Shown piece by piece: positions 47,665 to 57,431 of a stretch of 64,000 bases of DNA (position 1 is its first letter; each line of letters begins with the position of its first letter). The notes under the pieces are model-generated. The model was not told where the DNA came from. It made no database searches and saw nothing but the letters and a program-made list of their open reading frames with translations. The DNA comes from Paenibacillus sp. P25 (lineage in GTDB: Bacteria; Bacillota; Bacilli; Paenibacillales; NBRC-103111): contig CP085629.1 in the NCBI GenBank assembly GCA_024704175.1, forward strand, positions 2,108,001 through 2,172,000, in the 5' to 3' direction. Both the position numbers and the translations under genes were made by a program.

Positions 47665-47978
47665 ATGAATCGTGAAGTTGAACAAGCTTTGCAGACCGTT
47701 TTACAGAACTGGAACTCTATGGCTCAAGCGGATTACGAGGATTCGGAAGCGGCGGCTGACACTTTTGAATCTTCCTTCTATAAGTTCATCGACACCGTCC
47801 GGGAATGGGCTACCGGTTTAGAGCCGCATGACCTCAGACATTGGAGGAATTCTTGGGGCTTCCTCTGGTACAAGATATCGTTGAACAGCTTCCAGCCCCG
47901 CTCTATCTGAATTTCGAAACGGAAGCTGAGCTTATTGTACAGAAAAAGTTTCGAGTCGAAGAGGATAAGTATGACTAG
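47665..47978 (+). CDS. Hypothetical protein, frameshifted
   Basis: About 104 residues after joining frames near 47835: NREVEQALQTVLQNWNSMAQ, an acidic linker, a DTVREWATGL helix, then EEFLGLPLVQDIVEQLPAPLYL and VQKKFRVEEDKYD. AAAGGAGG precedes the ATG. Soluble, helical and acidic. Not recognised. Confidence 0.6.
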
Positions 47979-48185
47979 CTGATCCGGTAGCTGGGACAAG
48001 ACAGCCGATCGATCGGACGACTATTCGAGAAATCCGCGGCTTCCTCGATGGGTTTACCGGAATATAGCCTATTGTTCAAAAGAAAAAGGCGGAGCGCTGC
48101 CAGTTTTTGATGAATCCGCTGATATCCTTATCTCCGTGAATAGCATTCAATAGAATGAAGAGAAAAAGTTTAGGAGATGAGGAGA

Positions 48186-48539
48186 ATGGCATTTGAAGTC
48201 AGCGGCTCCGTCAGTGTGGAGGATTTCACGCTTCAGCCCGGTTTCAACAGCACTCGCCAGCATATCGCCGTCAGAATCCCCGCTGGTAAGAAGCTGGTGC
48301 TGGTCAATACCAAGTTCTGTTTTGATGATACGAAAAACCGCTTTCTGATTACTGCTCAAAGGCAGTACCGTTCGAAATCGAATTGTTCGGAAGAACGTCC
48401 GAGGCAAGCCTTGTTCACCAATACATCGAAAAGCAGCACGCTGGTTAAGATCTTCTTCCAAATTGAAAACAGCAGCAGGACTCAGGCATCGACTGTCTTC
48501 AGTACGGACGGCTGGTGGGCCAGATTCAATATTGTGTAA
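48186..48539 (+). CDS. Hypothetical beta-rich protein
   Basis: 117 residues opening MAFEVSGSVSVEDFTLQPGF, then IAVRIPAGKKLVLVN and an end TQASTVFSTDGWWARFNIV. GGAGATGAGGAG precedes the ATG. No signal peptide or known motif. The strand pattern suggests a beta-sandwich. Not recognised; an opposite-strand frame of similar length is less convincing because it lacks a ribosome site. Confidence 0.5.
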   Translation: MAFEVSGSVSVEDFTLQPGFNSTRQHIAVRIPAGKKLVLVNTKFCFDDTKNRFLITAQRQYRSKSNCSEERPRQALFTNTSKSSTLVKIFFQIENSSRTQASTVFSTDGWWARFNIV

Positions 48540-48567
48540 GGCTACCGGATTCGGCAATAACGTTTCG

Positions 48568-49092
48568 TCATTTGGCTATGGGCACTTCAAATACTTTAAC
48601 CAACCCAATAACAATAAATATGGATATGCCGTATGCCCATAGAGGTTTCTTGTCATGCAACCGAATCATCGGAACGGCGATACCCATCAGCAAGACGGAC
48701 CACATGAAATTCCATCCGTTATGATAGGTTATTTCACCGATCTGCAGCTCGATCCATTCCACCACCGCGTATATGAATACCCAGAATGAGATCCAGAGAA
48801 GTTGACTGAGAACCTTTGTCGGGTACAACCCCAAATAGAGAATCACCACACCAGGGTTAATGGTAAGGTCATAAAACAAGGAAACGGCAGTATGACTATG
48901 AAATATGGTATTCGGCGGATACTCCCACATGGAATAATCATGACAAAGGAAGTTATACAGAAAATTCCCGGCAATTACAAAAAGGATGCTGGATTGATAC
49001 TTTCTCCAATTCCTCCAGTCACCCCAACGGAATAATATAAATACCCACAAGACCGCTCGCAACAAGATGAACATATTCCGCCACCGTTTCAA
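48568..49092 (-). CDS. CBO0543-family membrane protein, second copy
   Basis: 174 residues with about five hydrophobic helices and the pattern WEYPPNTIFHSHTAVSLFYDL, which corresponds to the loop of the CBO0543 protein at 30,617. Aromatic-rich membrane protein of unknown role. It lies alone between opposite-strand genes. Confidence 0.72.
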   Translation of the reverse strand: MKRWRNMFILLRAVLWVFILFRWGDWRNWRKYQSSILFVIAGNFLYNFLCHDYSMWEYPPNTIFHSHTAVSLFYDLTINPGVVILYLGLYPTKVLSQLLWISFWVFIYAVVEWIELQIGEITYHNGWNFMWSVLLMGIAVPMIRLHDKKPLWAYGISIFIVIGLVKVFEVPIAK

Positions 49093-49168
49093 TCCCCAAA
49101 ATCAGATGTCTTCCTAATTTACCCAATCATGAATAGTCCTACACCCATTGGAAAGTAACGAAGTGCAA

Positions 49169-49193
49169 CAAAAAAAAGCCCCGCAGGGCTCTT
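49169..49193 (-). terminator. Rho-independent terminator
   Basis: AGCCC-TGC-GGGGCT hairpin followed on the minus strand by seven T. It ends the c-di-GMP-controlled gene pair. Confidence 0.88.
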
Positions 49194-49250
49194 CCCTCCA
49201 TCCGTGTTATAAAGATTAAAACAGCGTATCTTGAGCTCAAGGGCTCTATT

Positions 49251-49526
49251 CTATCTCTTCTCAACGATACTGAGCAACTCTTCGGCCTCTTCTCTTTGCC
49301 ATTCGGGTATGGTATCCACCCATTCAAGGAGTGCCGACCGAACGTCGCTTTCGGTAAATATCTGTGTATCCATGATGCGCTGTAGCTGTGGCGGCAGAGC
49401 CAGCCCTTCCTGTTCGCTGATATCCGCGGCCATGCATACAACGGTGGCTAGCTGGCACCGGTGATGGTCCGCAATACTGCACTCTTGGTTCAAGTAGTAT
49501 ACTTTTTCAATTTCTAGTTGATTCAT
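49251..49526 (-). CDS. Hypothetical protein, second gene under the c-di-GMP riboswitch
   Basis: 91 residues: MNQLEIEKVYYLNQECSIA, a Cys/His-bearing stretch ADHHRCQLATVVCMAADI, then ALPPQLQRIMDTQIF and an acidic helical tail WQREEAEELLSIVEKR. The start overlaps the end of the upstream gene by 20 bases with GGGAGG inside that gene, so translation is coupled. No known family recognised. Likely works with the 244-residue partner. Confidence 0.72.
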   Translation of the reverse strand: MNQLEIEKVYYLNQECSIADHHRCQLATVVCMAADISEQEGLALPPQLQRIMDTQIFTESDVRSALLEWVDTIPEWQREEAEELLSIVEKR

Positions 49527-50241
49527 AGGATTTACCTCCCCAGGCTTGAAGTACGTCCTTGCGGAATCTTGAATTCAGATCCGCCGCTTCCGCTTGTACC
49601 GTCGTTAATAAGTGCGGATCCGTTTCCCCATTGACTTTTCGAGAGATTTCTGCAAAACGGGCCGCCACCCATTCCAGGTCGTCCGGTGTCACAATGCCGT
49701 TCAAAAGTTTATGCCGCGCTTCGCGGATTTCCGGCAGGATCTGTTTAATTTCCTCGCGCATCTTCGGTTCCAGACGCAGCAGATTCTCCGGTGCGAAACG
49801 AATTCTCTCCAATCCGTTCACATGCTCTTCCGAACGTTCAAGCCTCAGCTGCACTTCGGGATGGAAGATTCCATCCGCCCTGGCGAAGCGCATCGCCTCT
49901 TTGAGTGACGCTGCGATCGATGTTAATTCCGGAACCGGTTCGGCAAGCTTTTTTTGTATGGAGGTAATCTCTTCCGCATATTTGGCTAATACCTTACGGT
50001 CGTTCTCCGGTGTCGCGTCCAGCTTCTCCGGCGTCAAGTCATACTCCATAAGCGCGGCAATCTCCTCGCGGGCCGTCTGGACATCTCCCGCCTTGAGAGC
50101 GACCGAGAGCGCCGATAAGTGAGCTCGGGTACAAGGGATGCAGCCGACGGATACGTGCATATCCGGCGCATACTGGCTGTAGGGCTTCTCATTCTCCGGC
50201 GCTTTCGCTACTTCTGCAATATTCAAGTTCTCGGTTTTCAT
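49507..50241 (-). CDS. Hypothetical helical protein, first gene under the c-di-GMP riboswitch
   Basis: 244 residues, no signal peptide or membrane segment. A single CxxC pair, GCIPCTRAHLSAL, lies near residues 33-45, followed by almost continuous amphipathic helix with acidic and basic runs (TSIQKKLAEPVPEL, LERSEEHVNGLERIRF, MREEIKQILPEIREARHKL), suggesting a helical bundle or coiled coil. AGGAGG precedes the ATG. Only the riboswitch and terminator lie between its promoter and its start, so c-di-GMP level should decide its expression. I do not recognise the family. Confidence 0.8.
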   Translation of the reverse strand: MKTENLNIAEVAKAPENEKPYSQYAPDMHVSVGCIPCTRAHLSALSVALKAGDVQTAREEIAALMEYDLTPEKLDATPENDRKVLAKYAEEITSIQKKLAEPVPELTSIAASLKEAMRFARADGIFHPEVQLRLERSEEHVNGLERIRFAPENLLRLEPKMREEIKQILPEIREARHKLLNGIVTPDDLEWVAARFAEISRKVNGETDPHLLTTVQAEAADLNSRFRKDVLQAWGGKSYESTRN

Positions 50242-50321
50242 AAAATAGCCTCCTAGTATTTAATTTCCAAGTTGAAGGTAATACCATGTATTCCAATCAA
50301 TTTACTTATTTTTCACATGTA

Positions 50322-50368
50322 AAAAAACCTCCTGTCTATATGGAATAAAAATGAACAGACGGAGGTTT
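50322..50368 (-). terminator. Terminator of the riboswitch expression platform
   Basis: AAACCTCC-GTCTG pairs with CAGAC-GGAGGTTT across a 17-base loop and is followed on the minus strand by seven T. It sits directly behind the aptamer and 80 bases before the gene. Confidence 0.85.
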
Positions 50369-50379
50369 CCCGTCGTATT

Positions 50380-50470
50380 CGGTAACTGGCTGGCATCTTG
50401 GCATTCGTTGCCAAATTAGCCCCTGTAGCTTTGCGTCCCCACTTTTCAATGGGTTTGCCATTATCGTACG
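50380..50470 (-). ncRNA. c-di-GMP-I (GEMM) riboswitch
   Basis: On the minus strand the aptamer reads ATGGCAAACCCATTGAAAAG, GTGGGGACGCAAAGCTACAG, then a variable hairpin (TTGGCAACGAATGCCAA) and the receptor GATGCCAGCCAGTTACCG. The GACGCAAAGC core and the GCCAGCCAGTTACCG receptor are hallmarks of GEMM-I, which binds cyclic di-GMP. The rest of 50471-50618 is AT-rich leader and promoter region; no confident hexamers. Confidence 0.9.
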
Positions 50471-50618
50471 AAACATATTCTGTTGTCGTGTAATGTAAAT
50501 TTACAAGAAGTTGTGAAAATTTGGAATAGTACTTTGGTATTGATTGATATCCAACATATAGGAGTTTGTGCCTAATATTGTGTTAAATTAGTATGAACAA
50601 AGATAAAACAAGACTTTT

Positions 50619-51488
50619 TTAGGATTTTGGGTCCGAACTGTTGAAGGCATCCGATGGGTACACATCCGGGCCGATGACGCTGACCATACCATCGTAAGCG
50701 CAAACGATTCCCATGCGCGCAAGTATCTGTTTCGTCTCCTCATACGGCTCTACGCCTTGGTGGGAGAAGTGGGTGGCGATTTTCACGGTACGGCCGGTGA
50801 CGGCGCCTATCGACTCCAGTCGCTCTATCATGAGCGCCAGATCGGTGAAATTGAGATGCTCTTTGCCGGATGGGCGAAGTCCGATCGTAGATTCCATCAC
50901 TATCGCATCGAAGCTCAGCCCCTCCAGTTCCCGCCAAACCTTCTCCTCGTACATCCCGGTATCGGACGCATAAAGAACGGTCGTTTCGCCGTCATGAAGG
51001 ATATAGTTCATCGCATCCCCCATCCGCAAATGATGAGAAGCGGCGACGGAGCGCACGGTGTATGGCGTGAACTCGCGTGTTTCGCCTGGCAGCAGCGGTA
51101 CCCGGACAATACCCGCCTCGTTGTCGCGCCCTCCCGACAGCTCCCATTTCATCCAAACGGACGGACCCGCGACTACCGTCATCTCAGGCAGCTCCGTCGC
51201 CAGCCGGAACGGCTTCGACCGCAGCAGCAAATTTTCCGGGCTGAAATGATCCAAATGGCTGTGCGTGACCAGGAGGTGCCGAACCTCCGTCAAGGATAGC
51301 CCCAATGAAGCGCAAGAGGCGAACAAATCGGGACCAATATCGATCAGCAAATCGTCATTGACAAGAACGCATTGCCGTTTGCGGACATTACGCCCGCCTT
51401 CCCGCCTTGCATTCGTACAAGTAGCGCAGCTGCAAAAAGGGCTTGGAATCCCTTCCGCCGCTCCCGTTCCAAGAAATGTAAGCTTCAT
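50619..51488 (-). CDS. MBL-fold metallohydrolase (PhnP-like)
   Basis: 289 residues, intact. Opens LTFLGTGAAEGIPSPFCSCATC as PhnP and related MBL phosphodiesterases do, with Cys/His of a structural metal site; the active site is THSHLDHFSPENLL, further ligands in SVAASHHLRMGD, LYASDTGMY and ATHFSHQGVEPY. Cytoplasmic. It is last in the carbohydrate operon after the DUF4091 gene; the target may be a cyclic phosphate or another ester. Confidence 0.87.
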   Translation of the reverse strand: MKLTFLGTGAAEGIPSPFCSCATCTNARREGGRNVRKRQCVLVNDDLLIDIGPDLFASCASLGLSLTEVRHLLVTHSHLDHFSPENLLLRSKPFRLATELPEMTVVAGPSVWMKWELSGGRDNEAGIVRVPLLPGETREFTPYTVRSVAASHHLRMGDAMNYILHDGETTVLYASDTGMYEEKVWRELEGLSFDAIVMESTIGLRPSGKEHLNFTDLALMIERLESIGAVTGRTVKIATHFSHQGVEPYEETKQILARMGIVCAYDGMVSVIGPDVYPSDAFNSSDPKS

Positions 51489-51503
51489 GGTTCAGCACCT
51501 CTC

Positions 51504-53852
51504 CTATTGTTTCGAAATAAAGCGGAAATGATCGAAATATAGCGTCTTTGGAGCGGCCTGCTGCCACATCCAAAGCTCGATCCCTTTCATCTGCGTCAAA
51601 TCCAGATTCACTTCATTCAGCGGAATACGGATCGTCGCTGCCCGATTCGGTCTGACATACTGAATGAAGGTATCGTCCGTCTTCCCGTTCGTCTGATGAA
51701 ATTTGACATAGAAATTCGCCGTTTCTCCCTCATTGTACACATCGAACTCCATCGCCTCATACCCGGACCAATCCGCACTCGGGAAGCCTTTGCCGGCATC
51801 GAACAGCCGAATGTTGGGGAACTTGACTCCCGCCCGATACACGGCCTTCAGCGAGTGTGAACCGTAGGTCGCATGCTCGACCGACGAGCTGAGATCGACC
51901 GTGGATGTCGTCCACTTTTGTATATCCTGCGCCGTTTCCGCGTCGTTCAACATGACTGTATAAACAGGGTCGCTCCCCCGAACCTGCAGCTTCTTGACGA
52001 TCTTCTTCACTTCGCCATCTTTGCTAACGGTAACAGCTACTTCATTGAGCCCGTCGTGTACCGGCACGGCGACCGTAAATTTCGCATAGGCCGTACCTTG
52101 CTCTGCGGGCGGAACGGTCTGACCGCCGATTTGTACCCGGGCTCCCGGCTCCGTATACACGGTCACAGTGCGACCAAGACCATATGCAGCGGAAGTTACC
52201 GATACCAGGGTACGCCGGACCGCTCTTCATGCCTACGATATCCTCGGCCACATCCTGGCGGACGCTCAGCAAGTTGGCCGGATCATCGGCATACGAACGG
52301 ATATCGCGGTAAAGACGGTCGTAATAGATCTGAAGCGCATCGTGATAAGGGAATTGGTTCGCCACGCCCAGCTTGGAAGCCGTCTGCTTCAGCCGCTGCT
52401 CGAGCCGCCACAAATATTCGTAGTCTTCCATGCCTTCCCGGATCGCTTCCAGCCGTATCGTTCCGACCGGACCGTCGATGCCGAGCCCCGTGCCCGGATA
52501 GAAGAGGAAACCGTCGCCGTTCGCCCCGGGGAATGCCATGGGATCGGTCCAGACGTCGCGGGGGACGTACTGCTTCCCGTCATATTTCTTGAAAATCGTC
52601 GTCGACCAGAACAGATTGCCTTCCACGCCGTAATCCTTCTGCATCCAGGAAAGCAATCTCGCGCCAATCAAGTTGTCATCGATATGATAGCTCGGGTAGG
52701 GATGCTTAGGATTGACGCTCGTATACCACCATACATGATCCCCCGCCGCTTGCCGTTCCTGCGCGAAGCTTTTATCATATTTATTGATTAGCGCCACCCA
52801 GTTCGATACGTCGGGAACCAGCTCGTCAACCGGCTGTGTCGTGACGAAATGACGCACGTCCGGAGCGATTTCCTTCATTTTGGCGGCGTACTCGCGAACC
52901 TTCGGATAGACGGAGGGCGCAGGCTCGTCGATCTGGCTTCCAAGATAGAAGAACGCTTTGGCCAGAAGACCCTTTTCTCTCATCAAATCGACCAACTGCT
53001 TCGTTTTGCTCCAATCCGGTTGTTTTTGCGCGTCCAAATACAAGGGAAGGCGATACGCAGAAACCTTCGGATTCGTAATGTACGGGACGGCTAGCTCGGC
53101 GAAACGGCTCACGTCATCGGCCGGAATCGGCAAATAGCTCGGTACGATCCGGCTGTCCACGGAGGCCCAGTAGTATTTATCCATCAGCTTCCAGAACTCA
53201 TCGCCATGCACATTGTTATGCGCGAACGAAATCTGATCTCCCCACAGCGTGAAGGCCGTCTCCGAATGGCTCTCGTCCGTCATCTCGAAATCCCATACGG
53301 TCAGCGTGATCGGGATCCGAACCGGATTGCCCGTTTCATGAAGCGTCATTTCGCCGGTATACACCCCCGCCGCCTGGCCTTTCGGCACTTTCACTTTGAT
53401 CCAAATGCCCTGGTTTTGACGGGCGGGTACTTCGAGTAAACCGGACAGCGGAATGAGGGCGTCGGGATACCATCCTGCGGGAAAATAACTCGTCGTCGGC
53501 TTGGTTACCTGAATATAGTGCTCCCGGAAAAGCTCGATGTTCTCATTGCTGATTTTTTCATTGCCGTCCGTTTGCTTGAGCTCGCTGACCGATACTTGAA
53601 GCTTCCTGAGCGGGGTATCTCCCGCCTTGACAATAACTTGACCGCTTTCGTATTCATTGCGGGCGGCTCCCATTAGAAGCGTTTGCGGCTTGCCGGCGCT
53701 TTCGGCCGGGAACGGCTCATCCCGCATCACTTTCTGTGTATTCGTTGGTACCCATACGGTAAATTCGGACTCCGTCTTCGCCTGGGCGACCGGCGCGCCA
53801 AATTGAACAACAGAATAACGGGGACTATTCGCTTCAACAACCTTCGGATCAT
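51504..53852 (-). CDS. Secreted DUF4091 glycosidase-like protein with C-terminal carbohydrate-binding part, frameshifted
   Basis: About 780 residues. Start at ATG 53852 gives a signal peptide (IRRLLKRIVPVILLFNL) that an indel joins to APVAQAKTESEF. The middle has a beta-sandwich (SGQVIVKAGDTPLRKLQVSV) and a DUF4091 barrel (TAFTLWGDQISFAHNNVHG, GDHVWWYTSVNPKHPYPSYH, AIREGMEDYEYLW). A frame change near 52180 leads to a C-terminal part (YEAMEFDVYNEGETANFYVK) resembling a CBM. DUF4091 proteins are related to GH123 glycosidases. Its gene follows a sugar-binding lipoprotein gene, so it probably breaks down the imported glycan. Confidence 0.78.
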
Positions 53853-53881
53853 GCCTCTTCACGCCTCCATCCCGTATCGGG

Positions 53882-55517
53882 TTATTTTTTGCTGTACCGT
53901 TCGTAAGCCGCTGTGTAGATTTTCATGTAGTCTTCGAGACCCATCTTCTTTAGCGTCGCAATATAATTGTCCCATTCCGAGAACGGCGCATTGCCCATAA
54001 TGAATTTGACCGTCATCTCGTCGACATACTTATTGATATCGTTGCTCAGCGGTGTAAATCTAGTCAGCTCTTCTTGGGTATATGTAAAAGCGGGCCATAC
54101 TTCCTTGGGATAATACGGTTCGATCTTCTTGACCGCTTCAAGGTTCTCCGGGTAGCTCTCGCCGCCGAAATAAGTATTTTTCGTCAGCATGGCTGGATAG
54201 AAACCACCGGCGAATGTCACATACTTCTTCTGCGCTTCTTTGTCCTTCTTGATTTCATCGGAATAGTCCAGCGTGCCGTCCGGCTTCACCACGTAGCTCT
54301 TGTCCTTGATGCCCATGAAGAACATCTTGCTGCCCTCTTCGCTGTAGAAATAATCGACCCAGCGCATGGTCGCTTCGGGATGCTTGTTCTTGTTCGTGAT
54401 CGCAAAAGCCCCGATATCGATGAGCGGCGATCTCGCCCGCGAGAATACTTGATCTCCATGCGGCCCTTTCAAGGCCGTCAGGCCGACGTAGCCGCCAGTC
54501 TGGGTACCGAAGCTCGCGCTTTCGTTAATATGAATAAACGATCCGTAGAGACCCTCCTTCCCCTTGGCCAGCATCTCCGGCCCTTTGATCGTCATGATGT
54601 CCGGGATGAACAGATCTTCTTTATACAGCCGGTTCAGGTACTCCAGCGGCTCCTTGTAGCCGGGATCGGCCGGCTCGAACCGCAGCTTGTTCGTCTTCGG
54701 GTCGACGTCCACTCGGCTGTGCGTATTCCCGCGGTTGCCGAGCCCCCATGCCCCCTTCAACTGGTCGACGATCCCAATGCCGCCCAGCACGCCGCTTGCA
54801 GCGAACGGGATTTCGTCGTTCTTGCCGTTCTTGTTCGGATCCTGGGTCTTGACCGCCTTCAAATATTGGTAATATTCTTCGGTCGTGGTCGGTTCTTTCA
54901 TGCCGAGCGCGTCTAGAAACTTCTTGTTAATCCAGAATTCCGAACCGATAACGACCGACCGGAAGCTTGGATCATAGAAGGTCGGCAGCGAATAGATGTT
55001 GCCGTCCGGCATCGTGAGTCCTTTCTTCACCTCCGGGTTGCTATCCAGCAGCTTCTTGACATTCGGGGCGTATTTATCGATCAGGCCGTTCAGGGGAATG
55101 AGCAGACCTTGGTCGCCGTAGTTCGCGATATCGGTGCTGCTGAACCGGGCGGTATGGAACGCATCCGGCAAATCCCCGCCGGCCAGGATGACATTGCGCT
55201 TCTGCGCCAAGGCCGCCGGATCGGACGAGGGAGTCAGCCGCCAGTCGATCGTGATGCCTGTCATCTTCGCATACTCTTTCCAGATCTCCACGTCATTCCA
55301 GTTCGCCGGAGCCGAATCCGCCTTACCGGCGAAGAATGTCAGCTTTAGCGGCTCTTTGACGATCGGAAAGCCGGTCGCATGGACATCCTTCGCTTCCGAG
55401 CCGCCCGGCGCGGAGCCGTCCTTGCCGCCGCCCGCCTGCTGGTCTGAGCATCCGGCGACCAAGCCGGCTCGCGGTGACGAACGCGAGCATCGCGGGTGAA
55501 ACCCTTTTCCAATCCAT
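53882..55517 (-). CDS. Carbohydrate ABC transporter binding lipoprotein (LplA type), frameshifted in signal
   Basis: About 544 residues. Start MDWKRVSPAM at 55517, with AGGAGG upstream; an indel in the signal then joins to LVAGCSDQQ, a lipobox with the modified Cys. The mature protein has LKLTFFAGKADSAPANW, WKEYAKMTGITIDW and WINKKFLDALGMKEPTTTEE, typical of the large Paenibacillus family that works with LplB and LplC permeases. No own ATPase gene is present; such systems borrow a shared MsmX-type ATPase, possibly that at 61,827. Confidence 0.88.
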
Positions 55518-55565
55518 ACCGTTTGAACCTCCTATGTAAAGGTTTATCGTGAATAAGGAACGCCT

Positions 55566-56441
55566 TCATCCCTTAATTGCACCGATCAGAACGCCTTTCA
55601 CAAAATACTTCTGCAGGAACGGGTACAGTACGAGAAGCGGTAAATTGGCTACGATGACCATGGCGTACTTGATATTTTCCGTCTCTAAAATTTGCTTCAT
55701 GGAAAATTCGCCTGTCGTCAGCTCGTTGAATTCGCCTCGGACCAGAATTTCCCGGAGGAACAGCTGCAGCGGAAACTTGCTACGATCGTTTAAATAAATC
55801 AGGGCGTTAAAATACGTGTTCCAATTCCATACGGCATAGTACAGCACCATCACGGCGATAATCGGCAAGGACAGCGGGAGGACAATCCTGAAGAGCGACC
55901 GCAGGTCGCCGCGACCGTCCATCGACGCGGATTCGATCAGCTCGGGCGGTATGCCCTGCTCCAGGGACGTCCGCATGATGACGATGTTCAGCACGGAAAC
56001 GGCGGTTGGAATGATGATCGCCCAGAACGTATTGATCATATGCAGGCTCTTCACCAGCAAATAGCTGGGAATGAGTCCGCCGTTAAAGAACAAGGTGAAG
56101 GCGAAGAATGCGGTGATCACGCCCCGGCCGACGAAATCTTTGCGGGACAACGGGTAGGCGGCCAATATCGTCATGACGATGTTAAGCAGCGTCCCGCTGA
56201 TGACGTAGAAAATCGTGTTGCGGTATCCGATCAGAACATCTTTGTCATGCAGCAGCTTCTCATAACCGGCGAAAGTGATATCCATCGGGTACAGCCACAT
56301 TTGCCCCTTAACAACAAGCTCAGGGTTGCTGATCGAAGCGCTGAGCACGTACACGAGCGGATAAAGCACCAGCATGGCAACGAAAGTCAGGCATACGAAG
56401 GTGATTGCATCGAACGTCCGGTCACCCGCCGTTGGTTTCAC
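55566..56441 (-). CDS. Carbohydrate ABC permease (LplC/YtcP type)
   Basis: 291 residues, six helices: AITFVCLTFVAMLVLYPLV, FFNGGLIPSYLLVKSLHMIN (the GGLIPSYLL loop marks the LplC group) and the ATPase-docking loop PPELIESASMDGRGDLRSLF. End KYFVKGVLIGAIKG is the family finish. Second permease of the operon. Confidence 0.92.
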   Translation of the reverse strand: MKPTAGDRTFDAITFVCLTFVAMLVLYPLVYVLSASISNPELVVKGQMWLYPMDITFAGYEKLLHDKDVLIGYRNTIFYVISGTLLNIVMTILAAYPLSRKDFVGRGVITAFFAFTLFFNGGLIPSYLLVKSLHMINTFWAIIIPTAVSVLNIVIMRTSLEQGIPPELIESASMDGRGDLRSLFRIVLPLSLPIIAVMVLYYAVWNWNTYFNALIYLNDRSKFPLQLFLREILVRGEFNELTTGEFSMKQILETENIKYAMVIVANLPLLVLYPFLQKYFVKGVLIGAIKG

Positions 56442-56468
56442 CTCATGTCCCCCCTTCCAAGAAGATTC

Positions 56469-57431
56469 TTACCATAAGCTCGTTTGCCCTACTCTTCTAG
56501 CCAAATAGTTGACCGTGACCAGCAGACCGAAGTTCACGACCGAGTTAAACAGCCCGACAGTCGCCGCAAAGCTGTATTCCGCGCCGCCGATGCCGGTACG
56601 GAACACGTAGGTGCTGATGACGTCCGAGCTCTCGAGGTTCAGATCGTGCTGCATGAGAAGCAGCTTCTCCAGGCTCCCTCCGCCCATTAAATTCCCAACG
56701 TTCAGAATGAACAAGATAACTACGGTAGGCATAATGGCCGGAATGTTGATGTGCCATATCTTCCTTACTTTGCTTGCCCCGTCAATCGTGGCCGCTTCGT
56801 GCAGCTGTGGATCGACTCCGGTGAGCGCCGCGAGATAAATAATCGAGCCCCAGCCCATTTGGTGCCATATTTCGGAACCTACATAGATCGTTTTAAACCA
56901 CCAAGGGTCTGTCATGAAGGCGATGGGGTGCCCGCCGAATTGCCGGATGGCATGATTGACGATGCCTTTCTGTGTGGAAAGAAGCGCGAATAAGATGCCG
57001 ACAACGACGGTGAGTGATAAAAAGTGAGGCGCATAGGTGACGGTCTGAACGAAATTTTTGAACCATTTTATTCGGATCTCGTTGATGAGAAGGGCAAGTA
57101 CGATGGGAACGGGAAAACCGGCGATCAAATAATAGAGACTGATTTCGATTGTATTGGTAATCACCCGCGAGAAATAATAACCGTGGAAAAAACGCTCTAA
57201 GTGGCCGAATCCGATCCAGGGACTGCCCCAAATGCCTTTGGACGCGACGAAGTTCTTGAATGCGATTTGCAGTCCGTACATCGGCACGTAACAAAAGAGA
57301 ATAAAGTAAGCAATCACCGGTGCAATAAGCAGATACAGCACCCATCTCCTTCGTATGGAGGTGAAAAGCGCCTTCCATCTTGCACTGAGGACCGGCGTCC
57401 TCCTCGCGCTATGTACGATCCTATTCTCCAA
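56469..57431 (-). CDS. Carbohydrate ABC permease (LplB type)
   Basis: About 320 residues from a TTG start with AAAGGAGG 7 bases upstream: ENRIVHSARRTPVL, first helix YLLIAPVIAYFILFCYVPMYG, GLQIAFKNFVASKGIWGS, and the docking loop LHEAATIDGASKVRKIWHIN. First permease of the operon. In this sequence the upstream Gfo/Idh frame runs into it without a stop, so as given both form one 735-codon frame; two separate genes are more likely. Confidence 0.88.
   Translation of the reverse strand: MENRIVHSARRTPVLSARWKALFTSIRRRWVLYLLIAPVIAYFILFCYVPMYGLQIAFKNFVASKGIWGSPWIGFGHLERFFHGYYFSRVITNTIEISLYYLIAGFPVPIVLALLINEIRIKWFKNFVQTVTYAPHFLSLTVVVGILFALLSTQKGIVNHAIRQFGGHPIAFMTDPWWFKTIYVGSEIWHQMGWGSIIYLAALTGVDPQLHEAATIDGASKVRKIWHINIPAIMPTVVILFILNVGNLMGGGSLEKLLLMQHDLNLESSDVISTYVFRTGIGGAEYSFAATVGLFNSVVNFGLLVTVNYLARRVGQTSLW

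Noticed and set aside
48147..48557. 136-codon minus-strand open frame
   Set aside because: It is the mirror of the plus-strand gene at 48186, lacks a ribosome site and starts with an unlikely composition.
51504..52166. Separate gene for the C-terminal CBM-like part of the DUF4091 protein
   Set aside because: No ribosome site at its start and the frame continues the DUF4091 protein exactly; treated as one frameshifted gene.
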